A DNA stretch of 39,403 nt from Bradyrhizobium sp. Leo170 (lineage in GTDB: Bacteria; Pseudomonadota; Alphaproteobacteria; Rhizobiales; Xanthobacteraceae): the NCBI RefSeq assembly GCF_004296405.1, contig NZ_PSRR01000039.1, forward strand, positions 1 through 39,403, in the 5' to 3' direction. Positions within the stretch are counted from its first letter, which is position 1, and each line of letters begins with the position of its first letter. Below are positions 1 through 10,194 of this stretch, one piece after another. Position numbers and translations under genes: made by a program. Below the pieces are notes generated by a model, which ran no database searches, was not told the DNA's origin, and saw only the letters and a list, made by a program, of their open reading frames with translations.

Positions 1-571
1 CGCTGCGGCGCGGGGAGCGCGCGACGCGGGGACGCAGGCGGCTAGATGCTTCGCGGCGCGGCTTGGCCGCGGCCTGGGGGCCGCGCGCCACTTCCATCAG
101 CATGCGCAGGGCTTCCACCACGGAGCGTTGCCGTACTGCGGTGCGCCCGATCGCGCCGAAGCGGTGCTCACGATGCATGATCCGGCCATCGCGGGCGGCG
201 ACCGCGAAATGCACCAGACCGACTGGCTTGCCCGGGGTGGCGCCGCCGGGACCGGCGATGCCGGTGATGGCGACCGCAAGATCGACGCCGGCACGCTCCA
301 GGGCACCGACCGCCATGGCGGTCGCGGTCTCCTTGCTGACCGCGCCGAAGGTCGAAAGCGTCAGCGCGTTGACGCCGAGCATGGCGCGCTTGGCCTCGTT
401 GGAATAGGTGACGAAGCCGCGATCGATGACGTCGGAGGAGCCGGGGATATCGGTGAGCGCGCCCGCGACCAGCCCGCCGGTGCAGGACTCCGCCGTCGCG
501 ATGGTCAATTTCCGCATCCGGCACAGATCGAGCAGCGAGCGGGAGAGGGCGCGCGCGTCGCTGCCGCTCAT
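1..571 (-). CDS. CinA C-terminal family protein (NMN amidohydrolase, PncC type), 3' end cut by window
   Basis: Reading the minus strand from ATG at 571 gives a frame open to the window edge. It contains ATAESCTGGLVAGALTDIPG near residues 25-44 and the later VAITGIAGPGG...GKPVG signature of the CinA C-terminal (PncC) domain. The family deamidates nicotinamide mononucleotide in pyridine-nucleotide salvage. The ATG lies two bases past the ispDF stop (574-576), so the two are probably co-transcribed and translationally coupled. The visible 190 codons cover nearly the whole domain and end in an Arg-rich tail, so little is likely missing. There is no N-terminal molybdopterin-binding domain, so this is the short form. 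The start is well fixed by the upstream stop. Confidence 0.9.
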   Translation of the reverse strand, partial: MSGSDARALSRSLLDLCRMRKLTIATAESCTGGLVAGALTDIPGSSDVIDRGFVTYSNEAKRAMLGVNALTLSTFGAVSKETATAMAVGALERAGVDLAVAITGIAGPGGATPGKPVGLVHFAVAARDGRIMHREHRFGAIGRTAVRQRSVVEALRMLMEVARGPQAAAKPRREASSRLRPRVARSPRRS

Positions 572-573
572 GG

Positions 574-1755
574 TTACTCGCTCCAGGGGAGGCGAATGGT
601 GGCGCTCGCAGTGGCTGCGATGCCTTCCTCACGGCCGGTGAAGCCCAGTTTCTCGCTGGTCGTCGCCTTCACCGCGATGCGCGAGATGTTCACGCCCGAG
701 ATCTCGGCGATCTTCGCCCGCATGGTGTCGCGCAGGGGGCCGATCTTCGGCCGTTCGCAGATCAGCGTCACCTCGAGATTGGCGATGCGGCCGCCGCGCG
801 CGGTGATGCGATCGACGGCATATTTCAGGAATCGGTCGGAAGAGGCGCCCTTCCACTGCGGATCGCTCGGCGGAAAATGCGAGCCGATGTCGCCGTCCGC
901 GAGCGCGCCGAGAATGGCGTCGACCAGCGCATGCAGGCCGACATCGCCGTCGGAATGGGCGAGAAAGCCCTTCGTGTGCGGCACGCGCACGCCGCAGATC
1001 ATCACGTGATCACCTTCCCCGAACGCATGTACGTCGTAGCCGGTGCCGGTCCTGATGTCGCCGAGCAGGCTGGCGAGGCGGGCCTCCTCGCGGACGAAGT
1101 CTTCAGGTGTGGTGAGTTTCATGTTCGCAGGATCGCCTTCAAAGGTCGCCACCGTCAATCCCGCCCATTCGGCAATCGCGGCATCGTCGGTGAAATCGCT
1201 CAAGCCCTCGCGCGCGGCGCGGCGATGCGCATCCAGGATCACGTCGAACCGAAAGACCTGTGGCGTCTGCGCGATTCGCAGCCGCGCGCGATCGGGCGTC
1301 GCTTCGACATCGCCGTTCGTACCGGTCAGCTTGATAGTATCGGTGACCGGGACCGCGGGAACAGCGGCACCGGTACGGCCGGCCGCGTCGATCGCGCGCG
1401 AGATCAGCGCCTGCGTCACGAAGGGCCGCGCGGCGTCGTGGATCAGCACGATGTCGGGCTTCTCGCTCGCAAGTGCCTCCAGTCCCGCACGCACGGACGC
1501 TTGCCTTGTCGCGCCACCGTTTGTCGGCGGCCGATGGCGAAGGCCCACGACTGCTTCGTTGAAGAGGGCGGCATCATCGGGATTGACGACGGGCTGCACG
1601 GCGAAAACATCGGGATGTCGGCTGAACGGCTCCATCGCCCGGAAGATCACCGTCTGTCCGCCGATCATCCGGTACTGCTTCGGCCCGCCCGCGCCGGCGC
1701 GAAGCCCGCGGCCGGCTGCAACAAGGATGGCGGCGGTGCGCTCAGGTCTGGGCAT
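574..1755 (-). CDS. ispDF: Bifunctional 2-C-methyl-D-erythritol 4-phosphate cytidylyltransferase / 2,4-cyclodiphosphate synthase IspDF
   Basis: This 393-aa fusion catalyses two non-consecutive steps of the MEP isoprenoid pathway: CTP-dependent cytidylation of MEP, and cyclisation of CDP-ME 2-phosphate. The IspD half (about residues 5-225) starts with AAILVAAGRGLRAGAGGPKQY, less its first residue the CTP-binding loop, and has IHDAARPFV. The IspF half (about 235-393) starts GTGYDVHAF and has HSDGDVGLHAL, whose Asp/His residues bind the metal, and ends with KATTSEKLGFTGR. Fusion of the two is common in alphaproteobacteria. It starts at ATG 1755, is divergent from dusB, and is followed two bases later by the cinA-type gene. 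Nothing looks damaged. Confidence 0.97.
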   Translation of the reverse strand: MPRPERTAAILVAAGRGLRAGAGGPKQYRMIGGQTVIFRAMEPFSRHPDVFAVQPVVNPDDAALFNEAVVGLRHRPPTNGGATRQASVRAGLEALASEKPDIVLIHDAARPFVTQALISRAIDAAGRTGAAVPAVPVTDTIKLTGTNGDVEATPDRARLRIAQTPQVFRFDVILDAHRRAAREGLSDFTDDAAIAEWAGLTVATFEGDPANMKLTTPEDFVREEARLASLLGDIRTGTGYDVHAFGEGDHVMICGVRVPHTKGFLAHSDGDVGLHALVDAILGALADGDIGSHFPPSDPQWKGASSDRFLKYAVDRITARGGRIANLEVTLICERPKIGPLRDTMRAKIAEISGVNISRIAVKATTSEKLGFTGREEGIAATASATIRLPWSE

Positions 1756-1933
1756 TGGACGAAACTGTATACGAGTTGGTTAAGGTGAGGGCGCCGGGCT
1801 TTCCGCCAGCGCACAGCCCTTACCATGCTGGATGCCCAATGACAGAGCTATTCCCATACCCTGTGGGAAAAGCAGTTCTTGTTGCGGTGCACTTGCGCAA
1901 ATGATAGAAATGTCTAAACCGTAGGCATAACGC

Positions 1934-1961
1934 TTGACTGCACAAGAATTGTGCTCAAAAT
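1934..1961 (+). promoter_or_regulatory. Candidate sigma-70 promoter of dusB-ntrBC
   Basis: TTGACT (1934-1939) resembles a -35 element. After a 16-bp spacer comes CAAAAT (1956-1961), a 4/6 match to a -10 element. The local sequence is AT-richer than its surroundings. The dusB start lies 47 nt downstream. The whole 1756-2008 gap separates divergent ispDF and dusB; no clear promoter for ispDF was recognised in it. Confidence 0.5.
1940..1954. promoter_or_regulatory. Candidate NtrC-binding palindrome inside the dusB promoter
   Basis: GCACAAGAATTGTGC is a perfect inverted repeat (6-bp arms, 3-nt centre). It has the GCAC-N7-GTGC layout and 15-bp length of enterobacterial NtrC boxes such as those at glnA. 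It fills the spacer between the -35 and -10 of the preceding entry. A protein bound here would block RNA polymerase, so negative autoregulation by NtrC of its own operon is inferred. Binding itself is not shown by sequence. Confidence 0.5.
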
Positions 1962-2008
1962 ATAGGGCGGCGGCGCGATAAGGCTGCCGCCAGTAACACG
2001 AGAAGCTT

Positions 2009-3043
2009 GTGACCGGACTCGCAAGAACACGTCGTAACTCTTTGAAAATAGGTGACATTACCGTCGCCAACCCGGTGCTTCTCGCCCCCATGTCCGGCGT
2101 GACTGATGCCCCGTTTCGGCGTCTCGCGGCGAGTCTCGGCGCGGGGCTTGTCGTCTCGGAGATGACCGCAAGCGACGATCTTGCGCAGGGCAGACCGATC
2201 TCGCTTTTGCGCTGCGAGGCGGCCGGGATCGGGCCGCATGTGGTTCAACTCGCCGGGTGCGAGGCCCGCTGGATGGCCGAGGGCGCGAGGATCGCGGAGG
2301 CCGCCGGCGCCGACATCATCGATATCAACATGGGCTGCCCGGCGCGCCACGTGACCGGCGGCCAGTCCGGCTCCGCTTTGATGCGCGACCTCGATCACGC
2401 GACAAGCCTGATCGAGGCGACGATCGCCGCGGTCAAGGTGCCGGTGACACTGAAGATGCGGCTCGGCTGGGATGACCGCACGCGCAATGCGCCGGAACTG
2501 GCACGGCGTGCGCAAGCCGCCGGCGTGCAGATGGTGACGGTGCACGGCCGCACGCGCTGCCAGTTCTACAAGGGCGAGGCGGATTGGGCCGCTGTGCGTG
2601 AAGTCAGGGACGCCGTCTCGATCCCGCTCGTCGTCAATGGCGACATCACCTCCTTCGAGAGGGTGGTGACCGCGCTCGATGAGTCCGGCGCAGACGCGGT
2701 CATGATCGGACGCGGCGCGCAGGGTCAGCCCTGGCTGCCCGGGCAGATCGCGCGCCGGCTCGAGACCGGCATTGCCGAGCAGGCGCCGCCGCTCGCCGAG
2801 CAGCTCAGCCATATCCGTGAGCTCTATGATGCCGTCCTGAGCCATTACGGTGTCCGTGTCGGGCTCAAGCACGCGCGAAAACATCTCGGTTGGGCGCTGG
2901 AGATCGCCGCCCACTGCAGCCGCGCTCCGGCAGCGACGCTGAAGGGCTGGCGGCAAAGCATCCTGACCTCGGACGAACCCTCGAGTGTGCATCAATCGCT
3001 TCAGGATGCTTACGACGATTTTGCATGGAGTGCTGCTGCATGA
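2009..3043 (+). CDS. dusB: tRNA-dihydrouridine synthase (DusB / NifR3 family)
   Basis: This 344-aa FMN-dependent enzyme reduces uridine to dihydrouridine in the tRNA D-loop. The TIM-barrel begins with [18 protein letters not shown] (about residues 21-38). The catalytic Cys is in [14 protein letters not shown], and [14 protein letters not shown] and [12 protein letters not shown] are the RNA/FMN-binding signatures. A GTG at 2009 is used; no better in-frame start precedes it and the core begins soon after. The gene is the classic nifR3 leader of alphaproteobacterial ntrBC operons. Its stop overlaps the ntrB start (ATGA at 3040-3043), so expression of NtrB is coupled to it. Confidence 0.95.
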   Translation: MTGLARTRRNSLKIGDITVANPVLLAPMSGVTDAPFRRLAASLGAGLVVSEMTASDDLAQGRPISLLRCEAAGIGPHVVQLAGCEARWMAEGARIAEAAGADIIDINMGCPARHVTGGQSGSALMRDLDHATSLIEATIAAVKVPVTLKMRLGWDDRTRNAPELARRAQAAGVQMVTVHGRTRCQFYKGEADWAAVREVRDAVSIPLVVNGDITSFERVVTALDESGADAVMIGRGAQGQPWLPGQIARRLETGIAEQAPPLAEQLSHIRELYDAVLSHYGVRVGLKHARKHLGWALEIAAHCSRAPAATLKGWRQSILTSDEPSSVHQSLQDAYDDFAWSAAA

Positions 3044-4215
3044 CATCAGCCGCAGAGACTCGCCGGCGCATGCCCTCCGACAGCGAGGCCATTCTCAACG
3101 CGCTGCCGAACCCGGTGCTGCTGGTGGCGCCGGATGGCCGTATCGCCGACGCCAACATCGCCGCCGAATCGTTTTTCGAAATCTCCACGCAGTTCCTGCA
3201 GCGGCAGTCGCTGAAGGAACTGGTGCCATTCGGCAGCCCGCTGCTCGCGCTGATCGACCAGGTGCGCACCTCGGGGTCGCCGGTCAACGAATACAAGGTC
3301 GACCTCGGCACGCCGCGGATCGGCGGCGACCGCCAGGTCGATTTGCATGTGGCGCCAGTCACGGAGCGGCCGGGGCATATCGTCGTGATGCTGCAGGAGC
3401 GCACCATCGCCGACAAGATGGACCGGCAGCTTACCCATCGCAGCGCCGCGCGCTCGGTGATCGCGCTGGCGGCGATGCTGGCACATGAGATCAAGAACCC
3501 GCTGTCGGGCATCCGCGGCGCGGCGCAACTCTTGGAGCAGCAGGCCTCCTCGGATGACCGCATGCTGACCCGGCTGATCTGCGACGAGGCCGACCGCATC
3601 GTCACCCTGGTCGACCGCATGGAAGTGTTCGGCGACGATCGGCCGGTCGCCCGCGGCCCGGTCAACATCCATTCAGTGCTCGACCACGTCAAACGGCTGG
3701 CGCAGTCCGGCTTCGCGCGTAACGTCCGCTTCATCGAGGATTACGACCCGTCGCTGCCGCCGGTTCTCGCCAACCAGGATCAGCTCATCCAGGTGTTCCT
3801 CAATCTGGTGAAGAACGCCGCCGAGGCGGTGGCCGATCTCGGCACCGATGCGGAAATCCAGCTCACCACCGCGTTCCGTCCGGGCGTCCGGCTGTCGGTA
3901 CCCGGCAAGAAATCGCGGGTGTCGCTGCCGCTGGAATTCTGCGTCAAGGACAACGGCTCCGGCGTACCGGAAGACCTGTTGCCCAATCTGTTCGATCCCT
4001 TCGTCACCACAAAACAGACCGGCAGTGGCCTCGGGCTTGCGCTCGTGGCCAAAATCGTCGGCGATCACGGCGGCATCATCGAATGCGAATCCCAGCCGCG
4101 GAAGACCACCTTCCGCGTGCTGATGCCGATGTACAACCCCGCCAAACAAATCGACCAAAGCAGCCGCGAGGACGTTCCGGGTACGCCATCGCATGCCTCA
4201 CAGGACGCAAGATGA
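3040..4215 (+). CDS. ntrB: Nitrogen regulation sensor histidine kinase/phosphatase NtrB
   Basis: This 391-aa soluble kinase phosphorylates or dephosphorylates NtrC according to nitrogen status, usually under PII control. It has an N-terminal PAS domain (about residues 15-120) and the H-box [13 protein letters not shown] with phospho-acceptor His149. The N-box [14 protein letters not shown] and the ATP-lid region [11 protein letters not shown]...[13 protein letters not shown] follow. There is no transmembrane segment. A longer upstream reading is open from 2890, but the ATG at 3040 is chosen because it overlaps the dusB stop as ATGA and gives a normal family length. ntrC follows after 9 nt. 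Confidence 0.95.
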   Translation: MTSAAETRRRMPSDSEAILNALPNPVLLVAPDGRIADANIAAESFFEISTQFLQRQSLKELVPFGSPLLALIDQVRTSGSPVNEYKVDLGTPRIGGDRQVDLHVAPVTERPGHIVVMLQERTIADKMDRQLTHRSAARSVIALAAMLAHEIKNPLSGIRGAAQLLEQQASSDDRMLTRLICDEADRIVTLVDRMEVFGDDRPVARGPVNIHSVLDHVKRLAQSGFARNVRFIEDYDPSLPPVLANQDQLIQVFLNLVKNAAEAVADLGTDAEIQLTTAFRPGVRLSVPGKKSRVSLPLEFCVKDNGSGVPEDLLPNLFDPFVTTKQTGSGLGLALVAKIVGDHGGIIECESQPRKTTFRVLMPMYNPAKQIDQSSREDVPGTPSHASQDAR

Positions 4216-4224
4216 GGAAAGACA

Positions 4225-5667
<1,443 letters not shown>

Positions 5668-5703
5668 CCCCGATCCGTCATTCCGGGGCGCGCGTTGCGT
5701 CAA

Positions 5704-5729
5704 CTCCGATGTGCGATTGCACGTCGGAG
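5704..5729 (+). terminator. Stem-loop between ntrC and ntrY
   Basis: CTCCGATGTGC (5704-5714) and GCACGTCGGAG (5719-5729) form an 11-bp stem with one G-U wobble around a GATT loop, 37 nt past the ntrC stop. No T-run follows, so it may be a processing or stabilising stem rather than a strong intrinsic terminator. Its surroundings (about 5676-5790, CGTCATTCCGGGGCGCGCG...) resemble a decayed Bradyrhizobium intergenic repeat as I remember it; that resemblance was not checked. Confidence 0.4.
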
Positions 5730-5865
5730 AATCTCGAGGTTTCGAATTCGGTAGCTCGCCGCCCCGAACGAGGGGACCTCCGAGAGGGCTGTGGAACCCT
5801 GTTCATTCCTGAGCAGGCGCCGCGGAAATGTCGCAATTCGGCAACATTGTGATATGATTGCATCA

Positions 5866-5884
5866 GTCCGCTCGATCAGCGGAC
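5866..5884 (+). promoter_or_regulatory. Hairpin/operator-like inverted repeat upstream of ntrY
   Basis: GTCCGCT and AGCGGAC are perfect 7-bp arms around a 5-nt loop. They lie 8 nt downstream of a TATGAT (5853-5858) that could be the -10 of an ntrY promoter; no convincing -35 is seen. The position fits either an operator just after the transcription start or a structured leader. Function is unknown. Confidence 0.3.
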
Positions 5885-5913
5885 GTTGAGGCCTTCAGTT
5901 CATCCTTGCCGGA

Positions 5914-8286
5914 ATGACCAGCCCAGAGACCACGGCCCAGCCGTACGAACCTTCACGTACCGAGAAAAGGGGGGTGCCGCTTGCGAAGTGGCTGGCGCCC
6001 TTTGCGGTGGCGATTGCGCTCTTGTCGGCGTTCCTTACGTTCGTGGTGCTGACGGGGCTGACCCCGATCGAGCCGACGCCCGAGGTGGTCCGTTCCTTCC
6101 TGCTAATCAACGCCACGACCATCCTGCTCTTGGTCGGCATCATTGTCCGCGAGGTCTGGCAGATGGTGCAGGCGAGGCGGCGCGGCCGAGCGGCGGCGCG
6201 GCTGCATGTGCAGATCGTCGGCCTGTTCTCCGTGGTCGCTGTGCTGCCCGCGGTCCTGGTCTCGATCGTTGCCAATGTCACCATCGAGCGCGGCCTCGAC
6301 CGGCTCTTCTCGGGCCCCACGAAAGAGGTGATCCAGAATTCGCTGACGATCGCCGGCGCCTACATGCAGGAGCATGCGCAGCTCATCCGCGGCGACGTCT
6401 TGGGGATGGCGAATGACCTCGCCCATGCAAGGCCACTGTATGACCAGGACCGCATGACGTTCATGCAGCTCCTGACGGCGGGCGCGGCGGCGCGCAATCT
6501 GCCGGTTGCGCTGCTATTGGACAAGGACGGCAACGTTCTCAACAGCGCGGACACCGGTAGTCGTCTGAACTACGCACTACCACCGCTCGAAATTCTCAAG
6601 AACGTCAACGAGACAGAGCCGGAAATCTCGGTTTTCCCCGAAAGCTATGTCGCCTCCGTGGTCCGCCTGCGGGCTTATGACGACACATTCCTGTACGTGG
6701 CGCGTCTGCTTGATCCGACCATCGTTGCCCAGCTCAAGCAGACCCAGACCAGCGCTGCCGAATATGCTCAGCTTGAGGCGCGTCGGCTCGGCATCCAGGT
6801 GGCGTTCGCGCTGATGTTCGCGGTCATCGCACTGACCATCCTGATGGCGTCGGTGCTGACCGGTCTCAACTTCGCCAACCGGCTGGTCGCGCCGATCCGC
6901 CGACTGATGGCCGCGGCGGGCGACGTCTCAACGGGCAATCTCAATGTGCAGGTCCCCGTGCGCAAATCGGAGGGCGACCTCGCTCAGCTCGGCGAGGTTT
7001 TCAACAAGATGACGCAGGAGTTGCGGACCCAGCGCGACGAACTCGTCAATGCCAGCGAACTGATCGACAGCCGCCGCCGCTTCATCGAGGCAGTGCTGTC
7101 ATCGGCCAGCGCCGGCATCATCGGCGTCGATCCGTCCGGCAGCGTCGGCACCCTCAATCGCTCGGCAGAGAAGCTGATCGGCCACGCCGAGTCGGAGACC
7201 TTGGGCCATCCGCTCTCGGACGTGCTTCCCGAGCTCGACGAGATGATGAAGACGGCGCGGGAAGGCACCCAGCGCCTGGTCCAGGGCCAGATCACCATCA
7301 CGCGCGACGGCCACGAGCGCAATTTGTCGGTCCGCATCTCCGCCGAAAAGACCAGCCACTCCTGGGACAATTACATCATCACGCTCGACGACATCACCGA
7401 GCTGGTCTCGGCGCAGCGCACCTCGGCCTGGGGCGACGTCGCGCGCCGTATCGCGCATGAGATCAAGAATCCGCTGACGCCGATCCAGCTTTCGGCCGAA
7501 CGCATCCGCCGCAAATTCGGCAAGACCATCACCGAGGAGAAGGACAAGTCGATCTTCGAACAATGCACCGACACCATCGTGCGCCAGGTCGACGACATCA
7601 GGCGCATGGTCGACGAATTCTCGCGCTTTGCCCGCATGCCCAAGCCCGTGATGGAGGGCGAGGACGTCGCTGACACCGTGCGGCAGGCGGTGTTCCTGAT
7701 GAAGGTCGCGCACCCCGAGCTCGAAATCGAGGCCGACATCAAGCAGGACCCGATGCGGGCGCAGTTCGATCGCCGGCTGATCTCGCAGGCGCTGACCAAC
7801 ATCATCAAGAATGCGACCGAAGCGATCGAGCAGGTGCCGCCGGAAGAGCTGGGCAAGGGGCGGATCGACGTCATCGCGCAGCGCGAGGGCGAGGAGATCA
7901 TCATCGACGTGATCGACAACGGCATCGGCCTGCCGAAGGTCGCGCGCGCACGCCTGCTCGAGCCCTATGTCACGACGCGCCAGAAGGGCACCGGGCTCGG
8001 GCTTGCGATCGTCGGCCGCGTGCTCGAAGACCATGGCGGCCGCATCGAGCTCAAGGACGCCTCCGATTTCCGTCCCGGGCAGCGCGGTGCCTGGATGCGG
8101 CTTCGATTCGCCGTCTCCGGCCAGCCGCCGAAGGCGGGGGCGAACGAGCCGCCTCAGGCGGCCGGCCCCGAGTCGCAGCAGTCAAGCGCGCCGGACGAAG
8201 AAAAAAATCCTCCGGCATCCGCGACCAGCGACCCGGCATCCACGACCAATATCCAAGCGAAAATCCAAGCAGCGACAGGCGACTGA
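5914..8286 (+). CDS. ntrY: Membrane sensor histidine kinase NtrY
   Basis: This 790-aa sensor partners NtrX and responds to nitrogen or redox/low-oxygen conditions in alphaproteobacteria. Hydrophobic segments lie at about residues 24-50, 65-85 and 105-130, with another near 285-315 closing a long extracytoplasmic stretch. HAMP (about 320-375, RLVAPIRRLMAAAGDVSTG), PAS (about 390-500) and the kinase core follow. The H-box is [20 protein letters not shown] with phospho-acceptor His515, and the ATP site includes DNGIGLPK and GTGLGLAIVGRV. The last 60 residues are a Pro/Ala/Ser-rich tail. ATG 5914 is used although its ribosome site is weak. ntrX begins 16 nt downstream. Confidence 0.95.
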   Translation: MTSPETTAQPYEPSRTEKRGVPLAKWLAPFAVAIALLSAFLTFVVLTGLTPIEPTPEVVRSFLLINATTILLLVGIIVREVWQMVQARRRGRAAARLHVQIVGLFSVVAVLPAVLVSIVANVTIERGLDRLFSGPTKEVIQNSLTIAGAYMQEHAQLIRGDVLGMANDLAHARPLYDQDRMTFMQLLTAGAAARNLPVALLLDKDGNVLNSADTGSRLNYALPPLEILKNVNETEPEISVFPESYVASVVRLRAYDDTFLYVARLLDPTIVAQLKQTQTSAAEYAQLEARRLGIQVAFALMFAVIALTILMASVLTGLNFANRLVAPIRRLMAAAGDVSTGNLNVQVPVRKSEGDLAQLGEVFNKMTQELRTQRDELVNASELIDSRRRFIEAVLSSASAGIIGVDPSGSVGTLNRSAEKLIGHAESETLGHPLSDVLPELDEMMKTAREGTQRLVQGQITITRDGHERNLSVRISAEKTSHSWDNYIITLDDITELVSAQRTSAWGDVARRIAHEIKNPLTPIQLSAERIRRKFGKTITEEKDKSIFEQCTDTIVRQVDDIRRMVDEFSRFARMPKPVMEGEDVADTVRQAVFLMKVAHPELEIEADIKQDPMRAQFDRRLISQALTNIIKNATEAIEQVPPEELGKGRIDVIAQREGEEIIIDVIDNGIGLPKVARARLLEPYVTTRQKGTGLGLAIVGRVLEDHGGRIELKDASDFRPGQRGAWMRLRFAVSGQPPKAGANEPPQAAGPESQQSSAPDEEKNPPASATSDPASTTNIQAKIQAATGD

Positions 8287-8302
8287 CAGGCAGGTGTAAC
8301 CC

Positions 8303-9673
8303 ATGGCAAGTGACATTCTGATTGTCGACGATGAAGCAGACATTCGCGACCTCGTTGCGGGCATCCTCGAAGACGAAGGTTTTTCCTCGCGCACCGCGCG
8401 CGACAGCGATTCGGCGCTGGCGGAGATCGCCAACCGTCGCCCGCATCTGGTCTTCCTCGACATCTGGCTGCAGGGCTCGAAGCTCGACGGGCTGCAGCTT
8501 CTGGAGCAGATCAAGAAGGATAATGCCGACCTGCCGGTGGTGATGATCTCCGGCCACGGCAACATCGAGACCGCGGTCGCTGCGATCAAGCGCGGCGCCT
8601 ATGACTTCATCGAAAAGCCGTTCAAGTCGGACCGGCTGATCCTGGTCGCCAACCGGGCGCTGGAGAATTCGCGCCTCAAGCGCGAAGTGAAGGAACTCAA
8701 GCAACAGGCTCCAACTGCAAGCGTTTTGACCGGCCGCTCCGCCTGCATGAACCAGCTACGCCAGACCATCGAGCGCGCCGCCAAGGCGAACAGCCGCATC
8801 CTGATTGTCGGTCCGGCAGGCTCCGGCAAGGAGCTGGTGGCGCGTACGCTGCACCAGGCATCGAGCCGCGCCGACGGACCGTTTGTCGTCATCAACGCGG
8901 CTGCGATCACGCCCGAGCGGATGGAGGTCGAGCTGTTCGGCGTCGAGGCGTCCAATGGCGAGCAGCCGCGCAAGCCGGGCGCCCTGGAAGAGGCCCATGG
9001 CGGTACGCTGTTCATCGACGAGATCGCCGATATGCCGCGCGAAACCCAGAACAAGATCTTGCGGGTGCTGGTCGACCAGACCTTTCAGCGCTCCGGCGGC
9101 ACCGCAAAGGTCCATGTCGACGTGCGCATCATTTCCTCCACCGCGCGCAACCTGGAGGAAGAGATCGCGGCCGGCCACTTCCGCGAGGATCTCTACCACC
9201 GCCTGTCGGTGGTCCCGATCCGCGTCCCGCCGCTGTCCGAGCGGCGCGAGGATATCCCTGAATTGATCGACTATTTCATGGACCAGATCTCGGCGGCGAC
9301 CGGCCTGCCGAAGCGGCAGATCGGCCAGGACGCGATGGCGGTGCTGCAGTCCCATGTTTGGCCGGGCAACGTCCGCCAGCTCCGCAACAATGTCGAGCGG
9401 GTGATGATTCTGGCCGGCGGCGGCCCGGAGGCGATCATCACGGCGGACATGTTGCCGCAGGACGTCGGCTCCATGGTGCCGGCGATGCCGACCAGCAGCA
9501 ATGGCGAGCACATCATGGGGTTACCGCTGCGCGAGGCGCGCGAGGTGTTCGAGCGCGACTATCTGATTGCCCAGATCAGCCGGTTTTCCGGCAATATCTC
9601 GCGCACGGCGGAGTTCGTCGGCATGGAGCGCTCCGCGCTCCATCGCAAGCTCAAGGCCTTGGGGGTCGGCTGA
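8303..9673 (+). CDS. ntrX: Response regulator NtrX
   Basis: This 456-aa partner of NtrY has a receiver domain with D10/D11-type pocket, phospho-acceptor D53 (VFLDIWLQG) and K105 (FIEKPF). The AAA+ domain has Walker A GPAGSGKE (170-177) and Walker B GGTLFIDEIAD. The C-terminal helix-turn-helix is SRTAEFVGMERSALHRKL. The sigma-54 contact loop is replaced: where NtrC has [13 protein letters not shown], this protein reads ELFGVEASNGEQPRKPG. It therefore probably does not activate sigma-54 directly and may act as a repressor or sigma-70 regulator. The upstream AGGCAGGTG is a reasonable ribosome site. Confidence 0.95.
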   Translation: MASDILIVDDEADIRDLVAGILEDEGFSSRTARDSDSALAEIANRRPHLVFLDIWLQGSKLDGLQLLEQIKKDNADLPVVMISGHGNIETAVAAIKRGAYDFIEKPFKSDRLILVANRALENSRLKREVKELKQQAPTASVLTGRSACMNQLRQTIERAAKANSRILIVGPAGSGKELVARTLHQASSRADGPFVVINAAAITPERMEVELFGVEASNGEQPRKPGALEEAHGGTLFIDEIADMPRETQNKILRVLVDQTFQRSGGTAKVHVDVRIISSTARNLEEEIAAGHFREDLYHRLSVVPIRVPPLSERREDIPELIDYFMDQISAATGLPKRQIGQDAMAVLQSHVWPGNVRQLRNNVERVMILAGGGPEAIITADMLPQDVGSMVPAMPTSSNGEHIMGLPLREAREVFERDYLIAQISRFSGNISRTAEFVGMERSALHRKLKALGVG

Positions 9674-9778
9674 GCCAACCGGTCGCAGATCCATGCAATT
9701 GACTGGGAATGATCGCTTTTTTCCCCATGCTTTTGCGGCAATTGCCGATTCTTGTTCATGGGTGGCGCGTGAACCGGC

Positions 9779-9807
9779 TTGCCTAATAGGCGGGCCTGCC
9801 CTCTAAT
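9779..9807 (+). promoter_or_regulatory. Candidate sigma-70 promoter of hfq
   Basis: TTGCCT (9779-9784), a 17-bp spacer and TCTAAT (9802-9807) give 4/6 and 5/6 matches to -35 and -10. The hfq ATG is 127 nt further on, leaving a leader of about 120 nt. The rest of the 261-nt ntrX-hfq gap (9674-9934) shows no ORF or strong terminator. Confidence 0.5.
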
Positions 9808-9934
9808 CCTACCGCCGAGCCTGTCAGAGGGGGAACTCAGGACAGGCCGGCGACCGGGGAAAGGCTCCATCAGAGGGCTCCAACCGGTTCCAACATTCCA
9901 ATAAGAAGAACCACAAGACGGCGGGACAACAAAA

Positions 9935-10183
9935 ATGGCGGCAGACCGCGCTCAAAATCTACAAGACACCTTCCTAAATCATGTTCGTAAGACCAAGACG
10001 CCACTGACGATCTTTCTGGTGAATGGCGTGAAACTGCAGGGCATTGTCACATGGTTTGACAATTTCTGCCTTTTACTCCGGCGCGACGGTCATTCGCAGC
10101 TTGTCTACAAGCACGCGATCTCGACCATCATGCCGGGCGCACCGATCCAGTTGTTTGAAGGCGGTGAGGATACACAGGGTTGA
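9935..10183 (+). CDS. hfq: RNA chaperone Hfq
   Basis: This 82-aa Sm-like protein forms the hexamer that pairs small RNAs with mRNAs. In rhizobia it is also needed for NifA expression. Sm1 includes [20 protein letters not shown], with the conserved N-terminal Q/F face. [21 protein letters not shown] follows, minus its last residue in length terms, and Sm2 carries the diagnostic [10 protein letters not shown]. The acidic C-terminus is short, as in other alphaproteobacteria. It sits between ntrX and hflX in the conserved order, 11 nt before hflX. Its own promoter is proposed at 9779-9807. Confidence 0.97.
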   Translation: MAADRAQNLQDTFLNHVRKTKTPLTIFLVNGVKLQGIVTWFDNFCLLLRRDGHSQLVYKHAISTIMPGAPIQLFEGGEDTQG

Positions 10184-10194
10184 GAGTGAACTGA

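Noticed and set aside
9762..9783. TGGCGC...TTGCC as a sigma-54 promoter before hfq
   Set aside because: Spacing between the GG and GC elements is 5 nt too long; a sigma-70 promoter at 9779-9807 fits better.
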